A DNA stretch of 64,000 nt from Erythrophleum ivorense (taxonomy: Eukaryota > Streptophyta > Magnoliopsida > Fabales > Fabaceae): positions 38,785,784 through 38,849,783 of the forward strand of contig JAIUCV010000005.1 in NCBI GenBank assembly GCA_026724425.1. Direction: 5' to 3'. Position numbers and translations under genes: made by a program. The notes beneath the pieces were generated by a model. It saw only the letters and a program-made list of their open reading frames with translations, was not told the DNA's origin and did no database searches. Below are positions 12,964 to 23,764 of the stretch, in pieces; within the stretch, counting starts at the first letter, position 1; each line of letters opens with the position of its first letter.

Positions 12964-14094
12964 CAAATCATAAATCAATAAGAGACAATATTAATTGTAT
13001 GATGAACATGCATTTTCAAAATAACTTTAAATTTGATATTCTTTCATAAACTTATTTTTATAAGATAGAATTATTGGAAGGATCTCTTCAAAACAAAATA
13101 GCTATTAAAGGCACAAAGCCTACATGGATAAGTAACCAATCTATCATGGAGTTGAGGCCCACATAAAATTCATCATGTGTCTTAGCTCATGTAAGTTTGT
13201 TATGACTACATAACTCATGTAAAATAACATCCCTCAATTCCATGTTATGGCCATCACATGGAATTGGCATATCCTATACCCTATAATAGCTGGGTACTAG
13301 CCAAGGCATGCCAAGGATTAATAAAATTGTTATTAGCATCCAATATTTTGTATTTAGTCCCTCCCTAAAACCTTTTTGTTATGTATGGAATCTCATTAAT
13401 CAATTTATATTAAAACATATCTCACAGTCAATCATCATAGAATTTAGTAAATAAATTTGTTAGGATTTCTTCCCTTTGATTCCATACATGCATTGGCCAA
13501 TAAAGAGAAGAATTTAGGAATTTCAATGTACTTAAAAACTTATTAGTAAATCCTTAATGCAATCAAAATTTTAGGAACTTACAATCATGATATTTCATTT
13601 CATATGCATAATTTAATGAAATGAATATGAAACATGAAACTCACCACGAGACTTCATTTACTTACCTTTCTAATGAGTGCTAACTATTCTTCCCAACTAT
13701 CACTAGACAGAGAACTAGCATTGAAGCATCCTAAAAGTACCACAACGCGAACATCACCACTATCTAGTCCATTAATTTGCATAAGTGATGTTGTCTCATT
13801 CAACTTAAAGTCTTGCAGTTGATAATAATTTCTCCCAACTCTATGAGTCACTTCACCCTTGATTTGGTGACTTGCAAACACCACAAGTGCCCTACTCTAC
13901 TTTCCACCCTATTTGCAACCTTTAAGATTTCTCAACTCAACTCTACTACCTCAAATAAGCTACCTTTGCCAACATAAAGCATTACCCTTTATTACTTTGG
14001 CTCAATGAATAACTCTCTATTAATTTTAGTTCACCTAAGTTCACAAACTAACTCTAAGACATTTATTAAGTAAGCCTAACTCTAAGGCATAAAC
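12964..14094. other. Intergenic, possible unidentified relic on the minus strand
   Basis: AT-rich sequence. The only frame of any interest is on the minus strand at 13684-13884 (66 codons, with an extension upstream). It does not match a family I recognise, and its context suggests a retroelement remnant. No RNA gene or regulatory site is recognised. Confidence 0.35.
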
Positions 14095-14309
14095 TGTTAC
14101 ACCATAATATATCACATATTCTCTTTATACGTATAAGTCCATTCATTGCAAAACAATGATAACCAAACTTTTAGTAGTGGAAATCTTATTTACCAAAAGC
14201 ATCAAATGGCTTCATAATGATCAAAAATGGATCTTTACTATTTCATCCCACAAAATTATGCGTATACATCTTTTTCCATCTAAGATAACATATAGGTAAA
14301 GATTAAATC

Positions 14310-17300
14310 TGTAACGTCCGATTTTTTTGTAAAACATCAAAATGAATCAGTTTTCAAAGCAAGTCCCCTGAGGTGAGTTATTTAAGACCAACAAAAATTA
14401 GAATAAAATTCTAAATAATAAAAAATGAGGACTTGAGCCATGAGTTGCCCAGAAACGGGAGCCACAGTGATTCAAAAAATTTGCCGAAAAGCCAATGGTA
14501 TTTTCATAAATAAGTGCAATTTTGGAAAAACACACAAGAGGGCTTTTTAAATGAAAGTTTTGATTTCTCTGAGGTTCTTAGAGGCTCTAAAAATCATGGG
14601 AAGCCCCGAGATAATTAAAACCCCTTCGATGGACATTTTTCAACGTCAGTTGACCTAAACTTTGACCAGTTCGTTCGGGAAGGTTTTAGCTCCGATTTGA
14701 GTGATTCCAAAGGTATTTTACTAATTTGGGAACCTAAATTTCATAATGGAGAAAAAAGTTCTCAAAAAGGAGTTAAAACGAAGCTAAAACAAAAATACCA
14801 CAACGGAAGGGATAAAATGGAAATTTTGTAATTGTTATTTCTTGAAACTTCTTTAAGAAGCACATTCCACTTCTCCTCCACTTTTAGACCTATTTGTTCT
14901 GCCCAAAAACCAGAGGAAATTCAAGAGGCTTAGGCGCACAAGATAAAGGAGGAAGAAGGAGAAAACCAAGGCAAGTAAGGTAAGAATTCTTAAGAATTTC
15001 CATGTCCCTCCTTCTTAAAACTTGTTCCTCTCCTCTCAAGCTTCCTTTCTATGGTTTTAATAGGAAGTTTGGTGCTATTTTGGGGGCAGAACAGAGAGGA
15101 AAATTTTTAAATTGGAGAGAGTAAGCCAAACAAAGGAAGAACCTCCTTGAAAGAACTTGATTTAAGGTAATTTTATTGCAAGATGTTGCTTCTATTTCTT
15201 TAGTTTCTTCTCCTATAATTTAGGCCAAAACAGACCCAAGGAGAGGGAAGGGTTTTTGTTCAAGAACCATCAAGAATTAGTGAGATTAAGTTAGAGGAAG
15301 ATGGAAGATACTAAGAAATTTCAAGAAAATCCATTAAACTAGAAGTTGGAAAAGTGTAGAGCACTGAAGGGGATTGCAAAAACTGATTTAATTCATGAGT
15401 TCCCTTGGCTATTTAAGTGTTTCCTTGAACTCCTACAACTCTTAACAACCTCCCTAAGTGGTTCCCCCATCAAGGAAAAATCAAGAAGCCATCAAACCCC
15501 ATTAAGGCTCTATATTTCGGCCAAGCAAGGATAGCATAGTTAGGGAGAGTTTTAAATTTTTTTCAAACCCATTTTTGAGTCATATATGATGAATGAAAGT
15601 GAAGGGAAGCCTTGGAAAAAATTTAGGAAGCTTAGAGAATGAGTTAGTGCTTTATATTCCATAATGTGACCTAAGGAAGCAACATGTACTTAAACTCTTA
15701 GTTTTAATTTGGTGATGACTCCAAGAGACTTAAAGGGAGTCAAGAATCATGTATAAAAGGAAAGAATGGGGACTAGACTTCAAAGAGTGGATTTTGCTTC
15801 ATTAGTGCCATTAGGAACCATAATTGAATCATAAAACAAAGTTAGAGTTCCAAATAGATAGGTAGCTTTGAGAATGGTTCCAAGAGTTTAATTGGTTCTT
15901 ATTTTGTGTAATTAGGCCAAGAAAAATAAGCCCTACTTAGTTGTGAGTGTATAGCCAGGGGAAAAGATCCAAATTCAAGAGAAAACTTGTGCTTGTGTGG
16001 CAAAGGTAGCTTTCTCTCTTTTCTCCCATGCATGAATGAATGTCTACATTGTCTTTGAATGTGTATATGTATATTTTAAGCTATGAATTATGTTTTGGTA
16101 TGATGCCTATGTTCCATTGAACCATAGTATTGCATTATGTATTCAAATGATGCCTAGAATGTTTACATTAGTTTGCTTGAATGTGGAGAGGCCAAGAACC
16201 TTCTATCTTTGGTGAGAATAAGCCAAGAACCCTTAGAAGTGGTTAAGACCAAGAGAAAGTCTCCCAAGAGTAAGGCTTAGTTCAAGGCCTTTGAGAAAAA
16301 TGGTAAAGCAAGTCCAAGAACATTGAAGAAAGCGGGTGAGGCTAATCCATTTATTTGGCAAGCCTAAGTGTGTTATGTGTGCTTTGTGGAAATGCCAAGA
16401 ATGTATTTTGCACCATTTTCTATATTAATATGTCATGCATGCATCCTTAAGACTTGTATTACATTCTTTATGCATGATTGAATGGGAGATGAGCTATTGG
16501 GATTCTTTGAATTTCACTTTGTCTTCTCCAATATTTTAATATACTAGGTGGAGCCAATGAACAAGGAAATGGAAGCCACCAAGTGGGAAAATGAAGCCTT
16601 GACCATAAAGCTCTAAATTTTGTTTATGTTGTAACCAAAGGAATGGCATATGACATAATCTTTTGGTAGAATAGATGTACAATGAATGGAACATGTGTAA
16701 ATATTCCCATAATTGATATATGTATGACAATTAATGATAAATGAGTAGTGATGCAATTTTTGGGTATTGGATGGCTATTTCTCACATGTATCTCTTTACA
16801 TATGGCTTGGGGATAGAGGATAAGATTTTGTGTTTTGAGTTTCTACACCTTTAAGACAAGTTTAGGGAGTCTTTTTGGGTCATTCCCACATGTCCAAGTG
16901 GCCACAAGAACCTTAGGAGCCATTTTGCACACTTTTACACCATTAAAATACATTAAAATAACCCAAATGGCATCCTACTTTTTGACCAAATGAAGGAATT
17001 TCTCCATGAAATTTGGCAGACATGTAGAGCTCATTGAGAGCTTTTTGGGAAGAAGCTAAAGTGCAGCAAAAACGAAGCTCTACAGAATTAGTTATGAATT
17101 TTCAAAGTTGGGATTTTTCAATTGGTTCTGGTATGTGTACTGTTCACACGGATAGATTTGTGTTCTATGTCATCTGATGGGCAAATGGTGTCCAATACTT
17201 GTAAAATTTTATGGGAATAAATTAGAGGTTATAAGTTTTCTGTGACCACTGAGATCACCTCATTTGGAAGTATGAGTAAAGAGTTATGTAATTTTGAAGT

Positions 17301-17969
17301 TTGCTGTTAGTAGCAGTAGCGCCCCCTGAGTCCAGTTACTGTTCTATAGATTTCTAAGGGCTAAAAGTATCTTTTTCATTCTAGAATTATTTTTCACAGA
17401 AATTTAACAGCTGTATCTTTCTAGAATGACCAAATTTGTGTGATTTTAATTTTTATAAAATTAGTTATGAATTTTGAAAGTTCATATCAGTAATCTGAAC
17501 CAATAGCCCAGACAACAACGACCTTAGTGGCTTTTTGAATGTCAAACATTCTCCCCTTAATGATTCATGAGCTAAAATTATTTTTACTATGGGGTAGACA
17601 TCCAGAGCTTTCTAGAATGGTAAATTTTGTTGGAATTTGATTTTTGTGGATTTAGTTATGAATTTATAAAGTTGTGACAGAAAAACTAAAAATTTAGCCG
17701 AAAATATGTATAGGTATTTTATGCTCCCCTTTGGTTTTCAAGAGATGTAGGCCACTTCTGATGATGCAAATGAGTTATATTCATATAATTAAATATATAA
17801 ATGTGATGAATTAATTCATATGGTCCACGTGACACTAAATAAAATTTTTATACGCGACGCAATGCTAGAAAATGTATCATTTTAATCCCTTTTTTCTTGC
17901 TCCTTCATGGAATGTATGGTCTAAAGCATGGTAATGTGATGGAATAAGTTAGAAATATAAGGTGTTACA
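14310..17969 (+). mobile_element. Solo LTR B of the long-LTR Ty3/gypsy family
   Basis: 3660 bp, TGTAACGTCC...GGTGTTACA, with a perfect 5-bp duplication AAATC at 14305-14309 and 17970-17974. The 6-bp terminal inverted repeat TGTAAC/GTTACA is intact, so this copy defines the family. The minisatellite is at about 16200-16370 and the four 185-bp modules are at 17088-17830. It inserted into the 3' end of LTR K and is therefore younger than K. No protein is encoded. Confidence 0.9.
17088..17830 (+). repeat. Four degenerate modules of about 185 bp in the LTR 3' region
   Basis: A box resembling TTAGTTATGAATTTT-AAAGTT occurs at 17088, about 17281, 17461 and 17642, a spacing of about 181-193 bp. Each box is followed by a stretch with similar phrases (GGCAAATGGTGTCCAAT, AAATTTTATGGGAATAA, CTAGAATGACCAAATTT). 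The same phasing recurs in other copies: boxes at 48156 and 48343, 50592 and 50780, 60854 and 61044, and 35688 and 36058 (twice the spacing). I infer an ancestral tandem array inside the LTR. Confidence 0.65.
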
Positions 17970-18593
17970 AAATCCATAGCATTAGACATATGCTCATTTT
18001 GGCTATAGGACACATAATGGAGTTCAAATTTTAAAAATTCATAACTTGAGTTATACAATTTCAATTAATGCAAATTAGGTGTCCTTAGAAAGCTTATGGT
18101 GTGAACTTCCTATTATAAAAATTTTTAGTAAAAATGAGTCCATTTGGTCCCTTAAAATAAAAATAAAAAAAATCCGAGACTATACAAGAATGAATAGTAA
18201 GAGGTTGACAACTTTTTGAGGTTAACTTTGGAAATCCACCAAATATTCAATAAAGCTCCAAAAATTATGATTATTTGTTCTTTAGAAAGCTCTAGATGTT
18301 CTTTAAATGTGATCAAATTTTAGGCCTAAATTTGATCATGAAGGCTAGCAAGGGTAAATGGATATTTTATGGTTCAGATAGTCAAAATTTTAGTTCTAGT
18401 TAATGCCAAATGAGTTCTAAAATGCCATTTCTCACCATGAGCAAATTTCAATTCACATGTGCTTCATATAGCAATGATTCATCACATAAGAATTGCCTTG
18501 CAAGTAAAAATCATTATCTCATATGCAAGAATGCACATAAGTCATATAAGCATTCATGTACTAAATCATGGTTCCATAACCTTACAATTGCAT

Positions 18594-20268
18594 CCATATT
18601 TTGAGGGCCAATAACATTGTAGCTAACTCTAAACTATGCATGGGATAATTCTTCTCATGCAACCTTAACTACCTAGAGGCATATGCCACTACTCCACTTA
18701 GTTACATTAATACATATCTTAATCCTTTCCTCAAGGCATCACTATAAATCACAAAAAGGTTTACTAAGGTTAGGTATAACTAACATAGGGGCAATGATCA
18801 ATTAGGGTTTCAACTTTTGGAAACTCTTCTCACAATTGTCATTCCATATAAACGGTGTCTTTTTCCTAATTAGCCTAGTCAGTAGTAAGGCTATATGAAG
18901 AAAGCCCTGTATGAACCTTTTTATAATAACTTGCAAAATCGAGAAAACTTTTAACTTCAATGATGGTTTTAGGTCTACCCATTGTAACACAGCCTCAATT
19001 TATGGGGATTAATCGCAACCCCTTCCTGTGAGATCACATGACTTAAAAACCTCTCAATAAGCCAAAACTCACATTTGTTAAGTTTGACATACAATCTCTT
19101 ATCTTTTAAAGTATCAAGAACTATTTTGAGATGACTCTTGTGCTTCTTAAACAACCTAGAGTACACAAAGATATCATCAATAAAGACCATAACAAACTTG
19201 TTTAAATAAGGTCTGAATACCCTATTCATGTAGTTTATAAAAATAATTAATATATTAGTTAAATCAAATGGTATAACTAGGAACTCATAATACCTATATC
19301 TAGTTCTAAAAGTTGTCTTTAGGATGTCTTTAGTTTTAACTCTTAACTGATGATAGCCAAATTTAATGTCTATTTTAGAAAATACCAATGCCCCTCCTAA
19401 TTGATCTAAAAGATCATTAATTCTTGAGAGGGGATACTTATTCTTAACAATAACCTTATTAAGTTCTTTATAATTTATACACAACCTTAGGTTATCATCT
19501 TTCTTTCTAACAAACAAAATAAGAGCTCTCAAGGGTGATACATTAGGGCATATGAACCCTTTTTCTAACAATTCTTCAATTTGACTTTTCAATTCTACTA
19601 GCTTGGTGGGACCCATCCTATAAGAAGCTTTAGACATTGGTTTATCGCTAGGCACAATGTCAATAGGGAATTCTATTTCTCTTTTAAGAGTATACCACTA
19701 AAATCAAAAGTTTTAGGAAAAATTTTCACAAATTCCCTAACTATAGGGATTTCATCTATCCCTTCATCTACCTTTGTTTGTATAGAAAAAAAAAACTAGA
19801 AACTCATGACATTTATGTTCTAAGTATCTCTTAGCTTAAGTGGTGGACAGCAAAGATAACTTAGCTTTAATACTGGGTATGGTCCCACATTCAGGTAGAG
19901 TAATAGTTTTATATATACAATCAAGCAGAGCATTATTAGCAGCCATCCAATTCATACCAATAATTAAATCAATATCATGGAAAGGCATACAAATCAAATC
20001 AATTGTACAATAACATTAAAAAAACATGGGAAATAATCATATAGCCTTTAATAGGGGTAGATATAGACAAATCATATAGCAAAGTAACAATACTTAAACC
20101 CAGTTTTCTCATACAATCATAAGATATAAATGAGTGACCAACACCAGAATCAAACATACTAATCATAGAAAAATCATTAACTTTAATCATATATTTGATC
20201 AAACTAGAAGACGTGTTGGCAAGGAAGTTGTTCAACAATTCAAGTAAAATAACTTTTTGACCCATAAA
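18594..20268 (-). pseudogene. Ty3/gypsy pol relic: protease, RT, RNase H
   Basis: Minus-strand reading. Protease: an 88-codon frame at 19999-20265 contains FDSGVGHSFIS, the aspartic protease active site, with Asp at residue 39. RT: an unbroken 226-codon frame at 18975-19655 carries KIDIKFGYHQ (residues 94-103, first catalytic Asp at 96) and FIDDIFVYS (158-166, the Asp pair at 160-161). The usual PFGLTNAP is altered to PFDLTNIL. RNase H follows with frameshifts and ends at about 18594, with VVAYASR and HEKNYPMHSLELA. Frameshifts also separate protease from RT. Gag, integrase, PBS and the 5' LTR are absent. It is certainly Ty3/gypsy; the chromovirus (Tekay/Del) lineage is a likely guess. The 3' side joins LTR K directly. 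Confidence 0.9.
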
Positions 20269-20280
20269 TTGTTAGATAAT

Positions 20281-21666
20281 ATTAGAAAACAAATATATTT
20301 GATATCAATAGCTTTAATTGGTTAAATTAAAAGGTACATTATAGTCTAAAATCATTCTTAATTTAAAGTGTGTCATTATTCAATGTTTTGTGATTCATTT
20401 AGGGATGTTAATTTCAACTCGGTGTGCTTCAACACAACCTATTCTGGCTTGTTTGAGGTCGGTAATCCAATGGTTGATCGAATATCAAGACAAATTTGAG
20501 AAAAACCCAAATAAAAATATTTGGATTTAAAGCAAGGTCAGAGCAATACATATCCCAATCCATTTCCTACCTCGAACTCATTTCGTTTAATAATATACAT
20601 ATATACACACGTATATAATTTGATTTTTTTTATAAAAGGCTTAAGTATTTATTATTTGGCCAATTATTTAATTTCATTTAAAATTTAATATAATATATTG
20701 TAGTCGTTCACCAAGAAGCATATATGTCTCCTCTATCATTCTGTTCGCCTATTTTGATACTGCATCTTGCAAATATCTTTTATTCTTTTACTAGATTTAT
20801 TATGAATAAATGTGTTGCCCTACGTTGCCTTGATCTTTAAGGGGGTTGGGTATGGGAAAAAAATTAGAAAAATTGCAGAAGTTTAGGATGAGGATGGGGT
20901 AGGTTATAAGTAAATGATGTAAAAACAAGAAGTGAAAAACTCGCTTTGATCCTCGCTATTCCTAGATTTATTCAATTATTCTTTTATCATCCTTTGTGTT
21001 TCACATCTAAATTTTAATCAAGACAATCAAATGAAAGTTAAAATGATGAATAATTATTTTGTTAAATATATATTTCACTTTATAGGGTTATGGGGCTATT
21101 ATTGAGATAGTGAGCATTTTCTACCTTAAAATGTCAACTTAATTTTAATAATGACCCTAAAAGGTCATGAAATGTGTAAGATATAGGTAATATGTATTTT
21201 CAACATTATAATTATTCATTATTTTAACTTCCGCATGATTGATTATTTTAAACAAAATATTATTAAGGAATGGTTAAGTGATAACGAAAAATAATTGCAA
21301 GGACAAATTGATTTCAAACCAAATCAAAATGGGAAAATTGTAATTTAACCTTAGTAAATGTTATCGAATTTTTTCTTGACCACTGATGATATTCTAACAG
21401 CCAACGTTGGTGCTTATGGTAATCAAGACTCAGGAACCATGTGCATGTCTATATACATCTGATTAGAGGCAAATGTTATATATTTGCTTGGATGGCGGGC
21501 CGGAGATATTATTAACATTAAATTTCCAACGGCCATTATGTATACTATAATTTGTTAAAATACATATGAAAAGACCGGTACATGTGCGAATGTGTCTGTG
21601 TGTGTATGCGTGCGTGTGGATATGTGATGTCCAAATCCTATTATACATTTGAAAAAGCGGGTCATG
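20281..21666. other. Intergenic, low-complexity
   Basis: AT-rich sequence upstream of the gypsy relic. A TG-rich stretch at about 21590-21640 is a weak microsatellite. The segment 20400-20960 has the look of a degraded short DNA element, but I could not find matching ends. No gene is seen. Confidence 0.4.
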
Positions 21667-21674
21667 GCAATACC

Positions 21675-22592
21675 TAGACTTGATTATAGGTTGAGTTTTT
21701 TTTTTTAAAAAAAAATCAGGCCCACAGAAAAAGTCACAAAATTTGGGTCAAACCCTATACTATTAAAAAAAAAAAGTAAGCCTGGCTCTGCCTGTTAAAA
21801 AAAATGATTGAACAGGAAATTAAAAAAAAAAAAAGCTGCAACAAAGCAAAGTAATGAATTCGAACTAAGATTAAAGAGTTAGCTGAATGAAACCATTCTG
21901 TTTTCTTCTAGAATAAGTGTTCTGAACAGAGGTAGCTGTTTTGGTCACAATCTGATAAACACATAATTTCCCACAAGAATTCTGCCTCATTTGTTCGCTT
22001 AATCTTTGACTCCAAGCAAGGGTAACAAAAGTAGATGATTTTATAAGCAGTTGTTAGGTGTTGAATATGAATTAGAAGCTTAGATGCAGATAGTGGGGAG
22101 GAATAGGATGGATTACATGTGCATCTGCTTCACATGTTGAAGAACCAATGGTTGTGATTATCCACAACCCACTGAACCAAAGATACAAATTTTAGAAAAT
22201 GGGCGAAGCGAAGTCATTGATGCATGATAGAAAACAGTAACATGCAATCAACTTCCATTGGTACGAAGTAGATATGCAGAGCATTCTAGCCATAGTTTAT
22301 AAAGACGATGGCATACATCTTTATATTGTTCAGTACAACACATGAATATGTATCCGTAAGGCAAAGCGAATGAAAATATGATAAAATAGTATTATTAATC
22401 AATAATAAAAAAGATGGATTATAATATGGGTTGGATTTAAAAAAAAAAAAAATCAAACTCAGCTTGTATTATATCTAAGCTTTTTAAGATAGACTCGTTT
22501 TGTACCAATTTTTTTTTTGGCCAAATCTCATTCATTTTTTAATGAATGGGCTTCTTCAGCTAGATAGGTTTTTCAACCCATAATTAAGTTTA
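21675..22592. mobile_element. Non-autonomous hAT-type element with 8-bp target duplication
   Basis: The 918-bp block is flanked by the perfect 8-bp direct repeat GCAATACC (21667-21674 and 22593-22600), the duplication length typical of hAT insertions. The ends are imperfect inverted repeats: left TAGACTTGATTATAGGTTGA, and right, reverse-complemented, TAAACTTAATTATGGGTTGA (16 of 20 match). Similar subterminal poly-T/poly-A tracts follow on each side. No transposase frame is present, so it would have depended on a relative elsewhere. Confidence 0.7.
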
Positions 22593-22600
22593 GCAATACC

Positions 22601-23101
22601 TATATATAAGAAACTGGATCGAACTTAGCCTAGTAAGTTATTAAGTGTTGGATCTAAGTTTAAATCTATGCTCTTTTTTTCTTTTTTATGGGTCAACAAG
22701 TTTAAATCTAACTGAACTTGACTCATTAGATGTAATTTAATTTATTGATAAAAAATATAAGTAGTTATTAACAGGGTTTTAAAAATATATTAAATAAAAG
22801 AAATGTTACATTTAAATTTATCATTAAGGTTAGGTTGGCCTAAACTCATGGATAAAATTTGGACAATTCAGCATGTATTTATTTTCAAATAAATATAGTC
22901 AAATGTGCAAAAATAATTGATTGATTGAATTTAATTAGGACACTGTGCTTAAGTTTTCATATTTTTGTTATGCAATTATTTTTTATTGAAAAAAATTAAA
23001 TCTGTAAAATTAAATATGACAAAAAATGAATATGGTATAAAAATTGAGAGTGAAATAGATTGATAAATTTCATATTATTAGATTAAACTCAAGTTAACCA
23101 T
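22601..23101. other. Intergenic, AT-rich
   Basis: About 500 bp with no recognised gene or element. Some phrases near 22620-22740 (GTTTAAATCTA repeated twice) resemble the neighbouring hAT element, so it may be a remnant of a related copy. Confidence 0.35.
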
Positions 23102-23555
23102 AAAATTTTGAGTAAATTATATAGACCAGTTTTGAATTTTGTTGAAAGTACATTAGATATTTTCTCTATTTTAAAAATATATACTCCTCTCCTTTGAAAT
23201 TAAAAGCTATACTATACTTTAATCTAATTTTTATTTTTTTGACTAAAATACTTTCAATTAACTTAAATATATATTTATTAAAATATTCTTCTTTAGATCC
23301 AGTAACTTGAGAGAGTAGATTTATGATAAGGATATCTATTACTCAAAACCAAATTATACTTAAAACTAACCTTAAGGCATAACCTCTAATTCTTGTCCCT
23401 AAAAAAAATCAATTTATATTTAAGTTAATAGAGAGAATTTTAGTAAAAAAATTTGTAATTAGACTAAAATATATATTTTAAAAATAAAGGAGAGGTTTGT
23501 ATAACTTTAACAATATTTAAAAAAAAAAAATTTGTGTAACTTACTCTCAAATTTT
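23102..23555. mobile_element. MITE with long imperfect terminal inverted repeats
   Basis: The left arm reads AAAATTTTGAGTAAATTATA and, further in, AAAAATATATACTCCTCTCC. The right arm, reverse-complemented, reads AAAAATTTGAGAGTAAGTTACA and then ...AAACCTCTCC. The two arms continue to pair through CTAATTTTTATTTTTTTGACTAAAAT versus its counterpart, about 180 bp per arm. There is no coding sequence. The target duplication is not clear, so the superfamily (Mutator-like is my guess) is unresolved. Confidence 0.55.
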
Positions 23556-23764
23556 TATAAGACTATGAACCAATCTCAATCTTGACCTAAAAATTAGGTA
23601 TGGACCTAGCTAAGCTTACAAATTAGGCCTAGCATACAATGGACCAACCTATAATGAAAAAGAGTGTAGCACATCCCTAACAATATTAATATAATAATTG
23701 CTGTAGCAGATCTTGCTACGCAATATGCAACACAACCCTCAACAATAATTGGATCATTGAGAGG

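Larger units (their letters stand above)
14095..18594 (-). mobile_element. LTR K, 3' portion, split by solo LTR B and joined to gypsy pol
   Basis: Two pieces, 14095-14309 and 17975-18594, belong to one minus-oriented LTR of the long-LTR family. Its 3' terminus is the TGTTACACCAT at 14095, the reverse complement of the family's ATGGTGTTACA end. The pieces are interrupted by solo LTR B, which carries an AAATC duplication. At 18594 the LTR sequence changes abruptly into gypsy RNase H sequence on the same strand. The LTR's 5' part, the integrase and the end of RNase H are therefore missing from this element. This junction is the evidence that the long LTRs are Ty3/gypsy LTRs. Confidence 0.65.

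Noticed and set aside
20400..20960. A second short DNA transposon near the gypsy relic
   Set aside because: The texture is suggestive, but I could not match inverted ends or a target duplication.
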